From Mercenaria mercenaria (taxonomy: Eukaryota; Mollusca; Bivalvia; Venerida; Veneridae), in contig NW_026461109.1 in the NCBI RefSeq assembly GCF_021730395.1, forward strand, positions 1 through 64,000: a DNA stretch of 64,000 nucleotides. Reading direction: 5' to 3'. Under the pieces are notes generated by a model, which saw only the letters and a list, made by a program, of their open reading frames with translations, made no database searches and was not told the origin of the DNA. A program made the position numbers and the translations under genes. Each line of letters begins with the position of its first letter. Position 1 is the stretch's first letter. This document shows positions 56,490 through 64,000 of the stretch, piece after piece.

Positions 56490-58542
56490 GACAGGATTGT
56501 CGATTAAAGATGTAGTAATAAAAGATGAATAGTAATAAAAATCATAATGCAGATTGAATATGAAAATGTTATGATCGATGATACTGTCGGAGAGAAAAAT
56601 TCTTTGAGTGACCCATCCACACCGTCTTTTCCGTTTATCCCTGACAAACTTCCAAGCTCATCTGCCTCTCCCTTTACTGGCTCATTGTGGGGTCCAAGCA
56701 ATCCTGACAGAAGACGCTAATCTTAAAGGGTTAAAGGTCAATGTAACGTCTGTCCTTTTCTGAAATACACAATTTAGTGGTTAAATGTTGTTTTTGACCA
56801 GCGAGATACTTTCGTGGCTTTTGCTTTTGAAGTTTGCATCTTCTCTCTCAAACTCTACCGCGTTTGTTTATAATACGTAATAATGTTTATAATCAATCAC
56901 CTTTCTAAACAACATTCTAAAATCCAATCAAAGGTATGTATGAAATGTTTGTGTGTATTACTGTTTTGTATTAGCCTAACAGTTATAGATATTTGGTGTT
57001 GCGAAGGGTATTGGTTGGTATGTGAGCGGACAAATACCTCTTTCATTGTCCATAAACATCTCACTATAAGTCTAATAGGTACGATTATAAGTCATTCGAT
57101 CTTGCAATTTTTAGTAGAGACAAGCCATAAACATAAAACGATTGAAGGTTATGTCAAATAGGAATCTGGATATGGAACACTGACTTTTCGCACCTCCTCT
57201 TGTCAGGGGCAGACAACTTATTATGGATATTTTCAGCAAATTTTTTTTTAATTTGTCATTTCCGCTCAGTTTTAAGTAACAATTAAGGAGTTTTGGGATT
57301 TAAGTGTTTTGTGTTAATATCTTTCTATTTATAGTAACAAAAGCATGTTTGCTCTCAAGTTTATTCATGCGCAGCGGCTTTATTGTAATAAAACCGCTGC
57401 GATAAACAACGGTTGATGCGCGGACCGGTAAGAGAACATTATGAAGTCCATTATAACGCCAAATTGTCGCATGACGTCCGGTTTATTACTCTTTGGATAA
57501 ATGAAGCCCAACAAAATTTTATCAGAAACTTTCTATGGCCATGTAAGAATAAAAATAATCAAGGCCTTCGAGTGGTTTGACACCTGATTTATCACGGTTC
57601 ACAGCTCAGATGCGCAGGCATTGAACCAAAATGTTCTAATATATCTTACTAAAATGGGACATATATAAAGTCATAGGTGTAATATTGTAAGTGAAATGTA
57701 TCTATAAATCTAACAGAACTGTTTTACTCTTTGTAATGTCATGATGTGTGTATCATTCCGCAAGGAAATTTATGTTCTTAATACCATTGAAATCTGTATA
57801 TTTTTGCAAACTAACGTAACACAAGATTGATATTCAGATAACTATTCAAATTATTATCTAACACAGAATGTGCCCGAGTATTTTTTTTTCTGAGCTGATT
57901 TTTATTTAAACTATGGTCATAGACATTTGAGATGATAGGTCAATAATTATTCTGTAAGACTTTTTTTTGCTTTGTGTGACTAAATCATGTTCTACTAATG
58001 TCCATTTTCATTCAGTTTATGAATATTCATTTGCCAGAGATAAACACAGTTTGATTAACTTAAAAATTAATCGCGACTTAGTACTGTTCATTTGAGTGTT
58101 TTAAGTGTTTAGGTGCGTATTTCAAACGCACCAAGGTATTACATACTAAAACGGAAACGGCTAAACCGCTATTTATATCATATAAATACATTTTTGTTTG
58201 GTCTTTCTTTAACATTGTTTACACTGATTCAGTTTTGCATACTTTGACGTTCTCTTAACGATAAACTTTTCAACTTACGGCAACTATTGGAACAGCAGAT
58301 ATACTAGCATGCATCATCATGAAAGTGTCTTATGACTAATGTCCAGTGTAATCTAAAAGAATGACGACACGACGTCTGTAAACCTCCAATCGTTGTGATA
58401 TTTGAAGCCCCGTTTTGGAAAAACCAACTAACTCCGGTAAAACTATTTATTTCTTTTCATCAAATGCAATCGTTTAAGAGTACAAAGTGATGTAGAAGAA
58501 TGCTTATGTCCATCTTACATTCACTTTCATTAAGAAAAAGAC
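56490..58542. other. AT-rich DNA with small hairpins
   Basis: A hairpin GCAGCGGCTTTAT / ATAAAACCGCTGC (57374-57402) and a smaller one GGTGCGT / ACGCACC (58111-58131) are visible. No gene is supported. Confidence 0.5.
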
Positions 58543-58676
58543 TGCGGTTTAGTAGTTCACATTTCGGTATGAAACATATGGGCGTGTTTAATTTGTAGAA
58601 GCTGGTAGTCTTCACACGCACTTTAAACAAAAACCATCTATTTCATACCAAAATATAAATTTCTAAACCACGGTGA
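58543..58676. repeat. Foldback repeat, ~30-bp arms
   Basis: GCGGTTTAGTAGTTCACATT then TCGGTATGAAA pairs with the reverse complement of TTTCATACCAAAATATAAAT then TTCTAAACCACGG. The arms are about 75% alike around a 70-bp centre. Probably a small MITE. Confidence 0.5.
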
Positions 58677-58814
58677 TGATGTATATCTTATAACAACTAC
58701 TACTTGCAATATTCAGATAGACCAATGTAACATATTTCTCTGAAACCATGCGGCGTCTGTTAGAATGGCAAACGCTTTAATGTCGTGTCACAATGCATTT
58801 TTCCGATTGGTCAC

Positions 58815-58895
58815 ATCCGGTAACATACACTTTACCATAGCGCTCAAGATTGGTCCGCCTTTACGTAACGTCATACAGGTTTATCGTTTCTAATG
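58815..58895. promoter_or_regulatory. Paired CCAAT boxes and CRE-like site
   Basis: GATTGGTCAC and GATTGGTCCG lie about 40 bp apart, followed by TTACGTAACGTCA. Paired CCAAT boxes and a CRE-like site are typical of animal promoters, but no first exon is recognisable nearby. Confidence 0.25.
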
Positions 58896-61489
58896 CAGCA
58901 GTAATTTTAACATATACTAATTTTAATGAGGTAGTTTGTCCAAATATCGATGAACTCTTTTAACAACAAATGCTGACTTTGAAACCTATGTTAAATGTAC
59001 ATTTATAAATATTTTGTCCACAGTATATTATCTAACTGGGGAAATACAGTTTGATATAAACAGTTTAGGTAAAAGTCACCACACTGTAAGAAAAACATTA
59101 TACTGTTCAAGCACTTCTGCTATCAAAAACAAAAACATTACATATTCAATTTAGATCTATAATTGTGCAAATTTTGGAAAAAAAATCATGTTATGGTAAT
59201 ACTGAGGTATTCTGCGATTATAAGGACATGTATCAAGGCATCGAGATACTAATACGTCTTACAAAGCTTTTAACGCAACATGTAATTTTCGCAAATATCT
59301 TAAACGTTACTTAAAGTTGGCAAACGTTTAAACTATAGTATTGTTCATGCCCTACAGAAATTTCAATGCAATCGTACAATTTGTCTCATTGTACGACCTA
59401 ATCCGTGTGTTTTTAAAGTCACAAAAACATATAACAGTAATACATTTTAAAATGTTAATACAAAACAAAACAAAAAACGTGTAATAACACCATGGTTTTG
59501 ACAAAATTAGACAGGAGTGTAATCTCAAGAGCATAGCTTTGAGAAAAGTAAGTGTCTACAAATTGAATTATATATTAAAATAATGTACCTCTGACAGGTA
59601 AAAACACCCACCCCAAAAACTGACATTCAGCAAAGAAATCGTTTCAAACATACACAAATGTTCAGTCTTATTCATCAGTCAAAACGTATACTCGGGTGAG
59701 TTACCCCTCTTTTACCTTATCTGTTCAACTGGCATTAGTTCTTGTCAAAACATTATCTCACATGCCACTTTGAAAAATGCAATTCTAAACAAATTTTTAA
59801 ATGTTTAAAATGACTCCATGTACAATATAATGTGAGCTAGTTAAATAATTGTCAGTTCTTTATTGATTCGTTATTTTGCGGCCGCTTCTAATGGGTTGAA
59901 GCATTGATGTGAAGTAAATGTATATGAGATCGCATAGTTTAATTAGCTGTACAATTGAGATTTTATAAACAGTATACTTTTCTAAATGAGTAAAAAAAAT
60001 GTGCATGTAGTAATTTGAAAGGTATTTGAAAAAGTCTAAGTATTACGCTAGAAGATTTCGCAAGAGCATATTGTCATACAGTTTACAGCTGTATGCAACA
60101 TCGCGGGACAAACAAAATCTCTCTGAAATATACATACAAGTATTCTTTAAAGGAATATTCTTTCTTTTTAGTTTTATCTACTTTTCTTTGATTTTCTTTA
60201 ACAATTAGAAAGGGTCTGCTTTTCTTAATATTTTTATATGCCATCCCTTAGTCCTAGCTATGTTGCGAAATAGTCGTGGAATTACTCTTCATTATTCTAT
60301 ATCAACTAACATATCGCTGCAAAAGTATAGAGAAGTATCTAATTCGAATTAAGATCTACGTACGTAATGATTATTACATACTTACGAGCTTTGGTTCGTA
60401 TCCACAAGAAAATAAATACAACTTTTATAATGTGCAAATTTTATTAAAAGTTTGTCTTTGTTTGAAAACAGAATGTAAAGTTTACGATTTGTGATACGTT
60501 GTTTTAGATGATTTATCCCTTTTCATACAAATAATTCACCAAATAGCCTTCTTTAATATTTCTTAAAATAATGTAACTTTGAGAAGCTGTACATTGTTTT
60601 GTCACCAGATTACTAGAAAATTAGAAAAAGGCGATACAATTTTATACGTCGCTGTGAATTCAAATGTCCTAATAATGACGTCATAAAACAATTTGTCCTG
60701 GCTTTCATGGTTGACTGATTCGAGTGTTCATTATCCAGAAAGTATCTTCTGGTATTGTTCTTTAAGAAATATATCATCTTAAGTTTCTATTAAAGTTTGC
60801 AAGGTTCGGCCATATTTTAGGATTACTAAGCCGGGCTATAAACAGAAAATGGAACCATTGAACATTGATAAAAAAGAAACTATAAGCCTCTAATAATTCT
60901 TTTAAAATATCTTAATAATACAGGTAATATGAAACATTATTTCTCTGTTCGCAAAAATATGTTTATATTAACAGGTCGATGTTTCGTTGCAATGTGGTAA
61001 AATCACCAGAGTTCCTGCTCCTTGACTTTGGAAATGATCTTTGGCGCAATATATAAGTTTTTGTGGATATTATATGTAAATGTTTGTATAAACTGGATCC
61101 CACCAGGTTATAAAATTGAATTTGGAAACCTGTCCCTAGCACCAGATTGGCTTTTTAGCATATTTATAAAATTGACGAATGGCAAAGTAGCATTCTGAGA
61201 CGTGTCTCTAAGTTTAATAGTCTTGAGCTTGGACGATGATTTACAGTAAACATAGATAGAAACTACCCACATAACTTATTGGCTTTTAATTAAAAACAAA
61301 CTGAACATTTGCTCAATCTAGAAGCAATTTTTGTTATGCTTGAAGATAAATGTTTTGTTGATACCTCGATTCTTTCTATCTACTAGCAAAACTACACAGA
61401 CTATGTCATATCAGACGGTATCTTACCAGTGATACCAAAAATCCCCTTGTCAATTGCCTAGTTACCTTACGATTAGATTAATCACGCGC
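58896..61489. other. AT-rich DNA, nothing recognised
   Basis: No supported gene, RNA gene or bounded repeat. Confidence 0.5.
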
Positions 61490-62060
61490 CTGGTTGAAAG
61501 GTATGCCAAACACCACACTGGATAAATTGCAACATGTCCAGAACACGGCAGCTCGCGTTGTCACCATGACCTCTTGTCACAGTCATATTACACCGGTACT
61601 GAAGGAGCATCCTTGGTTACCAGTGAAATAGAGTACAAATTTCTGACCGACACTTTTAAGACTCTACATGATAAATCCCCTATGTATAAAGTGTATAGAT
61701 CGTTAGAAACCTAAGATTGCAAGACACGCTGTCATTGGTTGGGTCAAAGTATAAAGTCGTGATGTATGACAATCCGGGCTTTTCGTTCACTGCTCCCAAG
61801 CTTTGGAACTCCCTTACCGTCAAGATTAGGGAAGCTGTCGCGCCGGTTGCTTTCAAAAACCTGCTTAAATCCCACTTCTTTGTACAAATTATTGCAAACT
61901 GACTGATAGATTTTTGTAATATCAAAGCGTAGAAAAGTATTTTATCCTAAGGTCAGGTAACTTTTTTTTGTATATGTTTGTCTTGTTTGATTTTTTCTAC
62001 TTTTATATCTTTCATGTTTAACTTTTAACAGTTTTTACAGATTAATCGATTGTAAAGTCC
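61490..62060 (+). pseudogene. LINE 3' fragment (jockey/CR1-like RT end plus 3' UTR)
   Basis: Plus strand. LDKLQHVQNTAARVVTMTS then ITPVLKEHPWLPVK are the end of a jockey/CR1-like RT domain, and VVMYDNPGFSFTAPKLWNSL with FKNLLKSHFF is the C-terminal tail. A frame change and a stop lie between them. The 3' UTR from 61918 matches 20937-21010. The first two thirds of ORF2 are missing. Confidence 0.85.
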
Positions 62061-62574
62061 GTTCGAATTGTATATCGTTTTTTTGTCATTCTATGGAATA
62101 TTTGGTGATTGTTGTCAATCAAATATATCGGTGTATTTCCCTTAACAGCCAGAAATTATTTTACATTGTGTTTATTGTCCAATATTATCTTACTTCTTTC
62201 GTTGCTCATGTAATGCTATATCAGTGCTAGTGTAATTACCAAATTTGTGAATGTGTGTATGTATTAGAGCAACCTCTTTACGTGAAACAGTTTGCAAAAA
62301 CAGTCTACGTTACAAAAAGTCAACAAATTCATAAACTTTTATGACTTGTGATTGTTTTTCTTCCGTTATCTCTTACTTGCGTTTCCAAATTCAGAACACT
62401 CGTTCTATCCATTCTTCCAAGCAACTAAAGAGAAATAATGGCACATATTTCTAACGAAAATTTGGACATTCGGTTAATGGGAGCAGATTCTTATTGTAGA
62501 CACAAGTCGATTTTACATCTTAAGTAATCATAATACAGTTTTATTGAATCCAGTATCACAAGTCCTTTCATCAT
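62061..62574. other. AT-rich spacer
   Basis: Nothing recognised. Confidence 0.5.
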
Positions 62575-62784
62575 TAACCTTTACCCTGCTAAATTTCTAA
62601 AATGGACTGGTCTATCATTCAATTTGGGCAGTACCATTTATTATTCGAAGGGGTGTTCACTGAAAGTTTTCTAACTGAATAGCGAACAGTGCAGACCAAG
62701 ATGAGCCTCATGGATGTGCAGGTTCATCTCGGTCTGCGCTGATCGCAAAGGCAGAATTACTTGCCGCTAGCAGGCTAAATGTTA
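62575..62784. mobile_element. 210-bp MITE with hairpin
   Basis: The ends TAACCTTTACCCTGCTA and TAGCAGGCTAAATGTTA are inverted repeats. The inner part GTGCAGACCAAGATGAGCC / GGTTCATCTCGGTCTGCGC folds as a hairpin, and GCAAAGGCAGAATTACTTGCCGC completes a sequence widely repeated in clams (recognition from memory). A fragment of the same type (GCTCACAAAGGCAGAATCA) lies near 12811. TA target duplication is likely. Confidence 0.75.
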
Positions 62785-63397
62785 GGTGTGATGGTAGTCG
62801 ATTATTGCAAAGAAAGATAAGTCTTTAGCCAGTTTAATACATTTCAACTGGTGTATTTTGGATAGTATGCACGTCTAAATTGATGGTTACGGAGGAAAGT
62901 TACGGTGGAAAACTATAATGTAAGGCATGTTAGAAGGCACTTAGAAACAATATAATGAAACTTTCATGAAATATTAATAGAAATATGTAATTGCTAGTAA
63001 TAATACTTTTAAGAAAATCGGACGAACATAAAAGCAATAAGACAGGATTAACACCAATTCATTTTTAATAACATGAAGTTGTTGGAATATTTAAGAGTAA
63101 ATGTCAGATTTGTTTTGGTATCGGGGCACCCAATTGCACACTGTGCTTATATTTTGAATATCTACGTATTAAGCCTATCAAAATGATAGAATGGTATTAA
63201 ATATTGCAGCAGCTGTGTAGGTCTTTGTGGACAATGGTTATGAAGGAAATACCTGGTTACAGAGAAACGATCTTATTTATTTGTTGTCCAACACTCCTTA
63301 CTCAAAAATATGATCGTTTTAATTAATGTCAATATATTACAACTTCTGGAACGCTGTATACTATATCAAATACGTAAACATTAAAAACATTTTCAGG
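62785..63397. other. Spacer, no gene seen
   Basis: AT-rich, nothing supported. Confidence 0.5.
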
Positions 63398-64000
63398 ATG
63401 GCGATTACAGATGCCGAGAAACAGAAGCGCTCGAGAGATAGACCGAAACAGAAATACCCAGAAGAATACATCTGCATGAGAGAAAAAGAAAGAAAGCGTG
63501 CAAAGTACTATATGTTCCAATAAAAGAACTACATGTAGACAGACAAGCGAAAGAACGTAAAACGGCAAAGAAAATGTTCCGAAGAAAATACCAAAAGAAA
63601 AGCGCAAGTGGAGCACCAATTAGATATGTCAAACCCATAAACTTTGACAAGTGGTAAACTGCGAGAAATAGTCTGAAAATTTCCAGTTCCAAATAAATAA
63701 AAGAAAAAGAGTAGAAGAGATGCTGGGATTGGAATGAGATATGAAACAGCTTTATCGAGAATTTGAAAAACTGAAAGAGGAGAAAGAGAAACTCGACAAG
63801 ACGAGAAAGAGAATTCAAAAAAAAAAAAAAAAGCTGAAAAAGAATGGATTCATAAAATGACTTCAAAACAAATGAACAGTTAACTACAAACACTCACAAT
63901 AAGGCTTTGACATTAAGATCACAGGAACAGGCAGGTATCGTATTGGAAACAAGAATCCAGGCTATAAACATCTTCTACTGGGAGTATCAGTTACAAGCGC
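63398..64000 (+). pseudogene. Basic coiled-coil gene relic (repeat-borne family), runs off the window
   Basis: The start near 63399 reads MAITDAEKQKRSRDRPKQKY then EEYICMREKERKRAKYYM. This resembles a family of small basic proteins that begin with an AEKQRRYRERR-type motif and are very frequent in bivalve and other animal genomes, probably spread by mobile elements (recognition by memory, no search). Later frames give KTAKKMFRRKYQKKS and MKQLYREFEKLKEEKEKL, a coiled coil rich in Lys and Glu, interrupted by several stops and a poly(A) run at 63818-63831. The distal part (63843-64000) is the same sequence that flanks the BEL element at 26071-26142 and 37188-37330. Function unknown. Confidence 0.45.

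Noticed and set aside
56883-57161. Hydrophobic 92-codon frame, possible membrane protein
   Set aside because: AT-rich DNA often gives such frames; no splice signals, family motif or neighbouring exon were seen.
63405-63893. Long minus-strand frame rich in Phe, Leu and Ser
   Set aside because: Antisense of the Lys/Glu/Arg-rich coiled-coil relic; the hydrophobicity is a codon mirror effect.

Overview
The window looks like gene-poor, AT-rich DNA from an animal nuclear genome, most likely a bivalve mollusc. The evidence is several tRNA-headed SINEs with long conserved bodies, clam-type dispersed repeats that carry internal arrays of about 150-165 bp units, (GGCGTC)n repeat ends, an RTE LINE, jockey/CR1-like LINEs, a piggyBac transposon and a BEL/Pao LTR element. 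There are no bacterial-type operons, rRNA genes or CRISPR arrays. The species call is an inference from repeat style and was not tested by search.

Layout. 0-13 kb: palindromic and tandem repeats, four SINE copies (one with a perfect 14-bp target duplication), two LINE 3' fragments on the minus strand and a duplicated 240-bp block. 13-16.5 kb: a possible last exon of an unidentified host gene on the minus strand, a dispersed repeat with internal tandem units, and a LINE endonuclease fragment. 17.1-20.2 kb: a unit carrying only a LINE ORF1-like gene (RRM-like domain plus CCHC knuckles). It is bounded by inverted repeats of about 365 bp and split inside its second zinc knuckle by a 1.2-kb repeat. 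20.2-26.1 kb: a LINE 3' tail, a pair of long inverted repeats, and a 2-kb element built of about 12 units of roughly 146 bp.

26.1-37.2 kb is the centrepiece. It is an 11-kb BEL/Pao element with two LTRs (about 3-4% different), gag, protease, RT, RNase H and integrase. Downstream of pol it has an extra region encoding C2H2 zinc fingers and an acidic repeat. A 2.7-kb piggyBac transposon with clean TTAA ends sits in the integrase part. The BEL element itself landed in a copy of a sequence family, a relative of which is seen without the insertion at the right end of the window (63.4-64.0 kb).

37-54 kb: tandem repeats, four weak candidate host exons (two on the minus strand, two on the plus strand), a broken RTE LINE (44.7-47.0 kb), a 396-bp MITE and an old envelope gene remnant of the baculovirus-F type (48.5-50.2 kb) with no gag or pol seen beside it. 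54-64 kb: mostly unassigned AT-rich DNA with SINE, LINE and MITE copies, ending in a basic, coiled-coil coding relic.

Most of the sequence is explained by mobile elements in nested layers. No complete host gene can be read. Host exons are proposed only where splice signals and an open frame coincide, and all are low confidence.
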